DNA of 6,566 bases from an uncultured Chlorobiales bacterium (GTDB lineage Bacteria > Bacteroidota > Chlorobiia > Chlorobiales > Chlorobiaceae), in assembly GCA_903901395.1 (NCBI GenBank), contig CAIUQW010000372.1:1-6566 (forward strand), in the 5' to 3' direction. Of this stretch, positions 1-5,666 are shown piece after piece. Made by a program: the position numbers and the translations under genes. Under the pieces are notes generated by a model. The model did not search any database. It was given only the letters and a program-made list of their open reading frames with translations, and was not told where the DNA came from. How positions within the stretch are numbered: position 1 is the stretch's first letter; each line of letters begins with the position of its first letter.

Positions 1-145
1 TATATAAGGTGCTCTTTGCTGGAAAACCCGTTAAGCGTGAAAAACTACCTCAAGAACCGGTATCTTTTGATTTTTCCTTACTATATTGCTCCATTAAAGT
101 CTCCGGCTGAAAGGCTGTCTGTCACTATTGTTCAACAGTACCGGC

Positions 146-1597
146 ATGTTTCCACTTGTTTATGAAATCAATACGAGAGTCTGGCTGAAGGAGATTTCGG
201 CGAGGCTGGGCCATCCGGTCACCCTCGAACAGGTGCCCGATGAAGAGCTTCAGATACTGCTCGACGGCAAGTTCTCGATGGTGTGGCTCATGGGTGTCTG
301 GAAGCCAAGCCGTTACAGCGCGGCCATCGCCGCTTCGCACCGGGGGCTTCGACCGGAGCTACTCGATCACCTCAAGGATCTTTTACCAGAGGATATCGTC
401 AGTTCGCCCTATTCAATCCCCGCCTATGAGGTCAGCGAGGCTATCGGCGGTCACGATGCGCTCGTGGGGTTCCGCAAGCGGCTCGCCGCCAAAGGCATCG
501 GTTTGATGCTTGATTTCGTACCGAACCACATGGCGCTCGATAATCGCTGGCTGCCCGAGCATCCCGAACTGTTTGTCACCATCTCGAAGCACGAACAGTG
601 CCACGATCCATCATCCTGCTTTGAATATACAAGAGGCAAGTATCTCGCTCACGGCAAAGACCCGTATTTTCCGCCCTGGACGGACACTTTACAGCTCAAC
701 TACGCAAATCCGGCCACGCACGAGATGATGATTCACAATCTTTCGCACATCAGCGATCTGTGCGATGGCGTACGGTGTGACGTGGCCATGCTGATTCTGA
801 AGGATGTGTTCAACACCACATGGGGCAATCTGGCTGGAAAAATGACCGAAGAGTTCTGGCCGAAGGCGATTCAGGCGATCCGGCACAAGCATCCGAAGTT
901 TCTCTTTCTTGCTGAATCGTACTGGAACCGCGAGTGGGAGTTGCAGCAGATGGGATTCGATTTCACCTACGACAAGCCATTTTACGACTATCTCGGCGCT
1001 TCGCCAGTCAATGTTCCAAAGCTCAAGGATCACCTGCTTGGTGACTGGAACTACCAGAAACATCTGTGCCGGTTCATCGAAAATCACGACGAAGTTCGCG
1101 CCTCGGAGCGGTTCGGTCCTAACCATGCGGTCGCTGCGCTGGTGATGCTTACCTCGCCAGGCATGAATCTGATTTACCAGGGTCAACTGCTTGGCCTGAA
1201 GAAAAAAATCCCGGTGCAGCTCATTCGCCATTCGCGGGAACCTTCGCACAAGGCGCTTTTGCATCTCTATCTCAAGCTGTTCGAGTTTCACAGCGACAAG
1301 GTGTTTCAGGAGGGCCGTACCGAATGGCTCGAACTGAACACGAACGGCCAGTCGCTCTGTTTCGGCTACTGCCGGACGGTTCCGGGCGTGCATGCTTTCA
1401 TCCTCGCCAACTTCTCGGCGACGGGCATCGATACGCGCTTCAGCCATCCGGCGCTTGCAGGGCTGGACGAGTCGTCGATCACGGCCTTTTCGACGCGCTT
1501 TCCGGAGCATCCGCATGAGCGTCAGATCGGTGATTCATCGCTGAGCATCCGTCTTGCGCCTCATGAAGGAGTTCTCCTCATGGCAAAGACGAATTGA
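146..1597 (+). CDS. GH13 (alpha-amylase family) glycoside hydrolase or transglycosidase, cytoplasmic, substrate unknown
   Basis: A 483-residue protein with the hallmarks of clan GH-H. Numbered from the ATG at 146, it opens with YEINTRVWL (6-14). Region I is DFVPNH (123-128), preceded by GIGLML. An LNYANP motif (184-189) follows. Region II is GVRCD, with predicted nucleophile D212 two residues after R210. Region III is FLAESYW, with general acid/base E257. Region IV is ENHD, with transition-state stabiliser D315. IYQGQ (343-347) closes the barrel, and a beta-rich C-terminal domain follows. The catalytic triad is complete, so activity is expected. After D212 the sequence is VAML, lacking the Lys/His usual at positions +3/+4 in true alpha-amylases, so subsite +1 probably differs. 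There is no signal peptide, suggesting action on intracellular glycogen or maltodextrin (inference). An in-frame TTG at 128 would add six residues; ATG 146 is preferred because the motif starts right after it. Neither start has a clear Shine-Dalgarno sequence. yjbQ follows after 48 bp, perhaps in the same transcript. The fold is certain; the exact reaction is not. Confidence 0.9.
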   Translation: MFPLVYEINTRVWLKEISARLGHPVTLEQVPDEELQILLDGKFSMVWLMGVWKPSRYSAAIAASHRGLRPELLDHLKDLLPEDIVSSPYSIPAYEVSEAIGGHDALVGFRKRLAAKGIGLMLDFVPNHMALDNRWLPEHPELFVTISKHEQCHDPSSCFEYTRGKYLAHGKDPYFPPWTDTLQLNYANPATHEMMIHNLSHISDLCDGVRCDVAMLILKDVFNTTWGNLAGKMTEEFWPKAIQAIRHKHPKFLFLAESYWNREWELQQMGFDFTYDKPFYDYLGASPVNVPKLKDHLLGDWNYQKHLCRFIENHDEVRASERFGPNHAVAALVMLTSPGMNLIYQGQLLGLKKKIPVQLIRHSREPSHKALLHLYLKLFEFHSDKVFQEGRTEWLELNTNGQSLCFGYCRTVPGVHAFILANFSATGIDTRFSHPALAGLDESSITAFSTRFPEHPHERQIGDSSLSIRLAPHEGVLLMAKTN

Positions 1598-1645
1598 CAG
1601 GGGTGTCCACTTTTTTTTCACTATCTCATTTCTGAACGCTTATTC

Positions 1646-2071
1646 ATGAACTTCCATACTGCTGCCATCCCCTGCCAGACGACCCGTCCGATTGAGATTA
1701 TCGACATCACCACCGACGTACGTGCGGCGCTCGAAGCCACCGGGCTGCAACAGGGCACGATCACGCTGCTCAGCCGACACACCACCGCCTGTATCAACAT
1801 CAATGAGCGGGAAGAGCGGCTGCAGAAAGACATGGCCACCTTTCTGAAACGATTCATCCCGAAAGACGGCGACTGGCTGCACAACCTCGAAACCATCGAT
1901 GGCCGCGACAACGCCCATTCGCATCTGCTCGGACTTTTCATGAACAGCTCCGAAACGATTCCCTTTTCCGAGGGAAAGCTGATGCTTGGCGAGTGGCAGT
2001 CGATTTTCTTCATCGAACTCGACGGCCCGCGACCGAAACGCGAGGTTTTGGTGCACATCCAGGGGGAATGA
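1646..2071 (+). CDS. yjbQ: YjbQ / UPF0047 family protein
   Basis: A 141-residue protein matching the single-domain YjbQ/UPF0047 family (usually about 130-140 residues) over its full length. Family signatures seen are SRHTTACININE (43-54, with H45 and E54), NAHSHLLGLFMNSSETIP (89-106, with H91 and H93), and GEWQSIFFIELDGPR (115-129). The conserved histidines are thought to form a metal site in an oligomeric beta-rich fold. E. coli YjbQ was reported to have weak thiamine-phosphate synthase activity, hence the label 'secondary thiamine-phosphate synthase'. No thiamine genes lie nearby, so I do not assign that role here. The ATG at 1646 is the natural N-terminus, although no strong ribosome binding site precedes it. 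The 48-bp gap from the GH13 gene suggests cotranscription. The stop codon overlaps the ATG of a possible microORF. Family assignment is firm; function is unknown. Confidence 0.93.
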   Translation: MNFHTAAIPCQTTRPIEIIDITTDVRAALEATGLQQGTITLLSRHTTACININEREERLQKDMATFLKRFIPKDGDWLHNLETIDGRDNAHSHLLGLFMNSSETIPFSEGKLMLGEWQSIFFIELDGPRPKREVLVHIQGE

Positions 2072-2133
2072 TGGACACCGATATCGCTGCCGGAGTGAAA
2101 AAATTCATTTCGATTCCGACTGAAATCGCTTGA
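2068..2133 (+). CDS. Possible 20-21 codon microORF coupled to yjbQ (hypothetical or gene remnant)
   Basis: The last bases of yjbQ read AGGGGGAATGATGG. The ATG at 2068 overlaps the yjbQ TGA as ATGA, and a second in-frame ATG follows at 2071, 4 nt after the purine-rich AGGGGGA (2061-2067). The frame encodes MMDTDIAAGVKKFISIPTEI plus one Ala, then ends at 2131-2133 in tandem stops TGATAA. It has the best ribosome binding site in the plus-strand half of the window and a start/stop overlap typical of translational coupling. I recognise no family. It could be a genuine leader or small peptide, the surviving 5' end of a gene lost beside the repeat that begins 22 bp downstream, or chance. Confidence 0.25.
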   Translation: MMDTDIAAGVKKFISIPTEIA

Positions 2134-2154
2134 TAAATCTGGGTTGATTATGAT

Positions 2155-2240
2155 GTTATTCCGAGCGTAGCAAAGAATCCAGAACTCTTTGTTTCGTAAT
2201 AAGATGGATTCTTCATTTCGCTTCGCTCATTCAGAATGAC
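2155..2240. repeat. Degenerate palindromic dispersed repeat (MITE/REP-like)
   Basis: The left arm (2155-2181) begins GTTATTCCGAGCG and ends AAGAATCCA. The right arm (2205-2240) begins TGGATTCTTC and ends CAGAATGAC. The two are imperfect reverse complements around a 23-bp centre (2182-2204). The implied consensus, GTCATTCTGAGCGAAGCG followed by AAGAATCCA, resembles a widespread bacterial intergenic palindrome that I recall as abundant in Chlorobi and related genomes. The right arm is 9 nt longer than the left, because of ATGA-type insertions either side of GCGAAGCG. An inner AGAACTCT (2181-2188) can also pair with AGAGTTCT (2254-2261), outside the element. No transposase is present. RNA from either strand could fold into a long hairpin. 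Confidence 0.7.
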
Positions 2241-2271
2241 AAATCTTTTTCCGAGAGTTCTTCGCGATAGT

Positions 2272-2314
2272 TTATTACTGGATTAATAACGATCTGAGTG
2301 AAGATCGATATAAT
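2272..2314 (+). promoter_or_regulatory. Candidate dxs promoter with two adjacent operator-like palindromes
   Basis: A perfect -10 hexamer TATAAT lies at 2309-2314, about 95 nt before the dxs ATG. No good -35 box sits 16-18 bp upstream (the window there reads ATAACG). Instead two perfect palindromes lie end to end. One is TTATTA-6 nt-TAATAA (2272-2289) and the other is CGATCT-6 nt-AGATCG (2290-2307), the second ending one base before the TATAAT. A promoter with a weak -35 and a protein-binding site over it would fit, but this is inferred from pattern alone. RNA hairpins or chance are alternatives. Confidence 0.35.
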
Positions 2315-2408
2315 CCTATGATCGCATGTTCAGTGCAGGAACCGTGAGCCGATCCGGGAGGTTAGAGAAAAACACAAGTACTTCCGCATTAACATCATCC
2401 CGTCATCT

Positions 2409-4343
2409 ATGACCGACCTCGTTGCGACCTCGGGTACGATAGCGCAGGCTTATCCGCTGCTGTCGGCGATCCATTCACCTGCCGATCTCAAAAAGCTCAG
2501 TATGCACGAGCTTGAGCTGGTCGCTGCCGAGTGCCGCAAGCGGGTGATTGAATTGGTTTCGCAGAACGGCGGGCACTTCGGTTCGAGCCTCGGCGTGACA
2601 GAGCTGACCGTGGCGCTGCACTACGTCTATAACAGCCCGACCGACCGGATTGTGTGGGACGTGGGTCATCAGGCGTACGTGCACAAGATTCTCACGGGCC
2701 GCATGGCGCAGATGGACACCAACCGCCGCTACCACGGGCTGGCGGGATTCCCGAAACGCAGCGAAAGCCCGCACGACGCCTTCGACACCGGCCACGCCTC
2801 GACCTCGATTTCGGCAGCGGCGGGCATGGCGGCGGCGCGAGACCTGGCCGGGCGGAAGGAGAAGGTGGTGGCGATCATCGGCGACGGAAGCCTCACTGGC
2901 GGCATGGCCTTCGAGGCAATGAACCACCTCGGCGATATCAAGTCCGACGTGCTGGTGATTCTCAACGACAACCAGATGGCGATTTCGCCAAGCACCGGCG
3001 GCCTGAAGACCTACCTGGTCAACCTGCCGCTGAACAAGGCATACAACCGGATGAGGAAGTTTATCTGGGACAGCATCTCATTGATGCACAACGACTTCGG
3101 CGACACGGCCAGAACCGCCGTGCACCGCATCGAGGATGGCATCAAGGCCGCGTTCACCCCCGGCGCGTACTTCGAGGCGCTCGGGTTCCGCTACTTCGGC
3201 CCCATCGACGGCCACAATATCGAGCAGCTCACCAAGGCGCTGCGTGAGATGCGCTCGCTGCATCATCCCAAACTACTGCACGTCATTACGACGAAGGGCA
3301 AGGGGTTCAAGCCCGCCGAGGATAACCAGCCCAAGTGGCACGCCAGCGCGGGCGGCTTTGACATCGAGACCGGCAAAAACATCAATGCTCCCGGCAAACC
3401 TGCCAAACAAAAGTATCAGGAGGTGTTCGGCGAAGCGCTGGTGGAGCTGGCGCTGAAAGACCCAACCATCACCGCGATCACGGCCGCCATGCCGAGCGGC
3501 ACCTCGCTCGATCTCTTCCAGCAGGCCATTCCGTCGCGTTTTTTTGACGTGGGCATCGCCGAGCAGCATGCCGTCACCTTCGCGGCGGGGCTGGCCTGCG
3601 GCGGTTTCAAACCGGTGTTTGCCGTCTATTCGACTTTCCTGCAACGCGCCTACGACCAGCTGATCCACGACGTGGCGCTGCAAAATTTGCACGTGATTTT
3701 CGCCATCGACCGCGCGGGCCTCGTCGGCGAGGATGGCCCGACGCACCACGGCGCGTTCGACCTCTCGTATCTGAACGCCGTGCCGCACCTGACGGTGATG
3801 GCCCCCGGCGACGAACAGGAGCTGCGCAACATGCTCTACACGGCGCTCTACGATATCAAGGGGCCGGTCGCGATCCGCTACCCGCGCGGCAGCGGCAGCG
3901 GCGCGGTGCTGCACAAGGAGTTCACGCCGATTCCGGTCGGCAAGGGGCGAGTGCTGCGGGACGGCAAATCGGTGGCACTGCTCGGCATCGGCACCATGAG
4001 CAGGCGGGCGCTCGAAACCGCCGCGCTGCTCGAAGCGGCGGGCCTCGACCCGCTGGTGTGCGACATGCGCTTCCTCAAGCCGCTCGACACGGAGATGATC
4101 GACATGGCCACCTCACGCTGCACGCACATCGTCACCATCGAGGAGAACAGCATCATCGGCGGCTTCGGCAACAGCGTCGTCAACTATCTGAATCACGCCC
4201 ACCCCGGCGTGAAGTGCATCACCTTCGGTCTGCCGGACGACTTCGTCACCCACGGCAGCATGGAAGAACTTTACCACGAGATCGGCCTCGACGCCGGAAG
4301 CCTGTCAGGCAAGATTCTGGAGTTTTACGGGAAGAAGGGGTAG
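2409..4343 (+). CDS. dxs: 1-deoxy-D-xylulose-5-phosphate synthase
   Basis: A 644-residue, full-length DXS. It condenses pyruvate and glyceraldehyde 3-phosphate, with release of CO2, in the first step of the MEP isoprenoid pathway. It is cytoplasmic, a homodimer, and depends on thiamine diphosphate and Mg2+. Features seen are GGHFGSSLG with H56, WDVGHQAYVHKILTGR (83-98), the diphosphate motif GDGSLTGG (158-165) running to NDN (186-188), and the transketolase catalytic Glu E385 in DVGIAEQHAVTFAAGLA. Also present are YSTFLQRAYDQ (407-417, with R413), GEDGPTHHG (440-448, with H446) and YPRG with R493. Each expected active-site residue is present, offset about 15 from E. coli DXS. The C-terminal transketolase domain is complete. 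ATG 2409 is the only usable start: the frame is open back to a TGA at 2319 but has no ATG, GTG or TTG before it. No Shine-Dalgarno sequence adjoins it; the nearest purine run, GGGAGG (2356-2361), is 47 nt upstream. The gene appears monocistronic and faces pgpA tail to tail. Confidence 0.98.
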   Translation: MTDLVATSGTIAQAYPLLSAIHSPADLKKLSMHELELVAAECRKRVIELVSQNGGHFGSSLGVTELTVALHYVYNSPTDRIVWDVGHQAYVHKILTGRMAQMDTNRRYHGLAGFPKRSESPHDAFDTGHASTSISAAAGMAAARDLAGRKEKVVAIIGDGSLTGGMAFEAMNHLGDIKSDVLVILNDNQMAISPSTGGLKTYLVNLPLNKAYNRMRKFIWDSISLMHNDFGDTARTAVHRIEDGIKAAFTPGAYFEALGFRYFGPIDGHNIEQLTKALREMRSLHHPKLLHVITTKGKGFKPAEDNQPKWHASAGGFDIETGKNINAPGKPAKQKYQEVFGEALVELALKDPTITAITAAMPSGTSLDLFQQAIPSRFFDVGIAEQHAVTFAAGLACGGFKPVFAVYSTFLQRAYDQLIHDVALQNLHVIFAIDRAGLVGEDGPTHHGAFDLSYLNAVPHLTVMAPGDEQELRNMLYTALYDIKGPVAIRYPRGSGSGAVLHKEFTPIPVGKGRVLRDGKSVALLGIGTMSRRALETAALLEAAGLDPLVCDMRFLKPLDTEMIDMATSRCTHIVTIEENSIIGGFGNSVVNYLNHAHPGVKCITFGLPDDFVTHGSMEELYHEIGLDAGSLSGKILEFYGKKG

Positions 4344-4401
4344 GGCAAGGAGCGGCAGGGCTGACAGGTCAGATCAATTTGAGGTAACAGGATATTCTTC
4401 C

Positions 4402-4469
4402 GTAGGGGCAACCCTCGCGGTTGCCTGTATTTCGAGGTGAATTAGGGCAACCGCGAGGGTTGCCCCTAC
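4402..4469. terminator. Perfect nested inverted repeat between convergent dxs and pgpA; likely bidirectional terminator and dispersed palindrome
   Basis: Two 24-nt arms (4402-4425 and 4446-4469) are perfect reverse complements around a 20-nt loop. The left arm starts GTAGGGGCAACCCTCG and the right arm ends GGGTTGCCCCTAC. Each arm is also a small hairpin: GGCAACC-5 nt-GGTTGCC at 4407-4425 and again at 4446-4464. The RNA could fold as one long stem or two short ones. The symmetry means it can act on transcripts from both sides, though no long T-tract follows either end. Elements beginning GTAGGGGC recur as intergenic palindromes in many bacteria, so this is probably a mobile-derived repeat serving as a terminator (inference). 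Its right end overlaps the pgpA stop codon. Confidence 0.75.
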
Positions 4470-4942
4470 AACGCCACGCCAAACGGCAGCATCGGCAGAA
4501 CGAGCATTATCGCCCGCAACGTCACGTTGGCGAAGATTCCTGCCAGCACGTCGTCGGTCATGATGCCCCATCCGCCGGGAAGGCGTTGCGCCCAATCGAC
4601 CGGGCCGGGTTTGAGGATGTCGAAGAGCCTGAAGAGGATGAACGCCAGCAGCACCGTGATTGGCGAGAACGGGATGAAAAGCAACGCGATCCATTGCCCG
4701 GCGACCTCGTCGATCACCGCCTGCGACGGGTCTTCGCCGTACTCCTCCTCCATCACGCCGCCCGCCCATACGCCGAGGGCGACGGAGAGCAGAATCATCG
4801 GCACGTGCACAAGCGGTTCGCGAATCGCGGGAAGGTAGAGGTAGACAAGCGCGGCGCCTGCGCTGCCAACGGTGCCCGGCGCGAGCGGCGCGTAACCGAG
4901 GCCGAAGGCGCTTCCGATGACTCTGGCCGTCCACTTCCGCAT
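4466..4942 (-). CDS. pgpA: Phosphatidylglycerophosphatase A
   Basis: A 158-residue integral membrane protein of the PgpA family. It dephosphorylates phosphatidylglycerol phosphate to phosphatidylglycerol at the inner membrane. Motifs in order are GLGYAPLAPGTVGS (14-27), EEEYGEDPSQAVIDEVAGQW (65-84, with D71, D78 and E79), LFDILKPGPVDWAQR (106-120, with D108 and K111), and GGWGIMTDDVLAGI (123-136, with D130 and D131). The acidic residues are those the family conserves, several implicated in Mg2+-dependent catalysis. Hydrophobic stretches at about 28-37, 48-62, 84-106 and 134-154 fit several membrane segments. The ATG lies 4 bp after the pgsA stop, with AGGAGG inside the end of pgsA, so the two are translated as a pair. 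The TAG stop comes from the terminal GTAG of the palindromic repeat. The C-terminus, ending PFGVAL, may thus have been set by repeat insertion. Confidence 0.96.
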   Translation of the reverse strand: MRKWTARVIGSAFGLGYAPLAPGTVGSAGAALVYLYLPAIREPLVHVPMILLSVALGVWAGGVMEEEYGEDPSQAVIDEVAGQWIALLFIPFSPITVLLAFILFRLFDILKPGPVDWAQRLPGGWGIMTDDVLAGIFANVTLRAIMLVLPMLPFGVAL

Positions 4943-4946
4943 CGGC

Positions 4947-5543
4947 TCAGCGGCCTCCTGGCGGGTTGCGGAGGAGGAGGCTCCGGTTGCTGACGAGGTA
5001 GGAGACGCCCGTCCAGACCGTGAAGAGCGTGATGGCGAGCATTGTGTAGTCGAGCCAGGGCGATTTCAAAATCTCATCCATGATCGCCGCAACCTTCGGG
5101 CCGAAAAAGCTCTTCTCCTTCAGGAAGATGAAGAGCATGACGATGTAGGCGAAGAGGTTCTGCGCGAGAGTTTTGTACTTGGCCTCCTGGCTGGTCACCA
5201 CGGGGTGGTCGATGTGCTCCGCATAGACGCGCAGCCCCGTGACCATAATGTCGCGGGCGGCCACCAGCAGCACCATCCAGAGCGCCAGATAGCCTTCCCA
5301 GACATAGAGGAGAAACGCCGAGGTGATGAGCAGCTTGTCGGCGAGTGGATCGAGGAACGCGCCGAGCCGCGTGATCTGCCCATACTTGCGCGCGTGGTAG
5401 CCATCATAAATATCGGTCAGCGAGGCAACGAGGAATACGACGATTCCTATCAGCTTGTACCACGCGCCGGGCTGCATGAGCAGCAGCACGAAAACCGGCA
5501 CAAGAACGATTCGCAATATGGTGAGCTGGTTGGAAAAGGTCAT
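4947..5543 (-). CDS. pgsA: CDP-diacylglycerol-glycerol-3-phosphate 3-phosphatidyltransferase (PGP synthase)
   Basis: A 198-residue membrane protein of the CDP-alcohol phosphatidyltransferase family. It transfers a phosphatidyl group from CDP-diacylglycerol to sn-glycerol 3-phosphate, giving phosphatidylglycerol phosphate, the substrate of the adjacent PgpA. The signature D-x2-DG-x2-AR-x8-G-x3-D-x3-D is perfect: D44, D47-G48, A51-R52, G61, D65, D69. RDIMVTGLRVYAE (97-109) and the KYKTLAQ segment (122-128) match the parts typical of PgsA within the family. About six hydrophobic segments are visible (roughly 7-23, 31-43, 70-82, 85-97, 127-142, 164-184). I chose ATG 5543, which gives an N-terminus of MTFSNQLTILRI, the usual form. 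A GTG at 5597 would add 18 basic, non-conserved residues and would fall inside a candidate promoter. No strong ribosome binding site is seen. Confidence 0.95.
   Translation of the reverse strand: MTFSNQLTILRIVLVPVFVLLLMQPGAWYKLIGIVVFLVASLTDIYDGYHARKYGQITRLGAFLDPLADKLLITSAFLLYVWEGYLALWMVLLVAARDIMVTGLRVYAEHIDHPVVTSQEAKYKTLAQNLFAYIVMLFIFLKEKSFFGPKVAAIMDEILKSPWLDYTMLAITLFTVWTGVSYLVSNRSLLLRNPPGGR
4954..4959 (-). promoter_or_regulatory. Shine-Dalgarno sequence for pgpA within the end of pgsA
   Basis: On the minus strand AGGAGG lies 11 nt before the pgpA ATG, inside the codons for the last Gly-Gly-Arg of PgsA. It is a full consensus site at slightly long spacing and fixes the pgpA start. Ribosomes finishing pgsA would pass directly over it. 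Confidence 0.6.
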
Positions 5544-5568
5544 TGCCGTTAAGAAACCTGTTGAAAAC

Positions 5569-5581
5569 CGCGCTTCGCGCG
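5569..5581 (-). other. Small GC hairpin in the pgsA leader
   Basis: The minus strand reads CGCGCGAAGCGCG, a perfect 5-bp stem with a GAA loop. It contains GCGAAGC, known as an unusually stable DNA mini-hairpin. It lies 25 nt before the pgsA ATG. No T-tract follows, so it does not look like a terminator for mutS2. A role is speculative. Confidence 0.35.
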
Positions 5582-5597
5582 AACGCCGCAAGGGCAC

Positions 5598-5626
5598 AAG
5601 ATATATTTTCCCGCTCTTTTTTTCAA
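5598..5626 (-). promoter_or_regulatory. Candidate sigma70-type promoter for pgsA-pgpA
   Basis: On the minus strand TTGAAA (5626-5621) is followed after exactly 17 nt by TATCTT (5603-5598). An alternative reading uses TATATC with a 15-nt spacer. It lies in the AT-rich part of the 123-bp gap after mutS2. It would start RNA near 5590, leaving about 45 nt before the pgsA ATG. This is motif matching only. Confidence 0.35.
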
Positions 5627-5666
5627 TGCCCGCATCAACCCAAAAAAACGGAAATCACACGCCGCC

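Larger units (their letters stand above)
2072..2408. other. Intergenic region between yjbQ and dxs
   Basis: This 337-bp gap is distinctly more AT-rich than the flanking genes. From left to right it holds the microORF body, the degenerate palindromic repeat, a short T-rich stretch (2241-2250), two abutting short palindromes with a TATAAT, and a leader of about 90 nt before the dxs ATG. Apart from the microORF I see no supported coding sequence. I recognise no riboswitch, tRNA or other structured RNA family in it. Confidence 0.7.

Noticed and set aside
3..110. Open plus-strand frame from the window edge ending at TGA 108-110 (reads YKVLFAGKPVKREK at its start), possibly the tail of an upstream gene; another frame is open from 1 to 164.
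   Set aside because: Short, AT-rich, unlike the codon use of the neighbouring genes and not recognisable; two frames are open at once, as expected by chance at this composition. Sequence to the left would decide.
689..1516. 275-codon open frame on the minus strand within the GH13 gene.
   Set aside because: Entirely antisense to a gene with intact GH13 motifs; Arg-rich, low-complexity product with no recognisable domain, typical of shadow frames in GC-rich DNA.
1596..1618. GACA-GGGG-TGTC hairpin followed by a run of eight T between the GH13 gene and yjbQ, resembling an intrinsic terminator.
   Set aside because: The stem is only 4 bp, too weak for a confident terminator.
1602..2079. GGTGTCCA (1602-1609) and its reverse complement TGGACACC (2072-2079) flank yjbQ, suggesting a mobile cassette.
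   Set aside because: Only 8 bp with no extension, no target duplication and no recombinase; such pairs occur readily by chance over this distance.
2290..2356. Four GATC sites within about 65 bp upstream of dxs.
   Set aside because: Two belong to one palindrome and so are not independent; no origin-like or methylation-switch context is visible.
3273..3914. 213-codon minus-strand frame inside dxs, and others at 2475-2927 and 3878-4183.
   Set aside because: Antisense to well-conserved DXS sequence; Arg/Ala/Gly-rich translations with no family resemblance.
4340..4372. GTAGGGCAAGG at the dxs stop resembles the start of the palindrome at 4402, and a CTGAC/GTCAG hairpin follows at 4361-4372.
   Set aside because: The similarity is short and stops after about 10 bp; the hairpin has a 2-nt loop and no T-tract.
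4917..5552. Plus-strand frames of about 190-211 codons opposite pgsA and pgpA (also 4421-4993 and 5455-6069).
   Set aside because: Mirror images of membrane-protein genes with clear motifs; the translations are charged, without domains, and lack credible starts.
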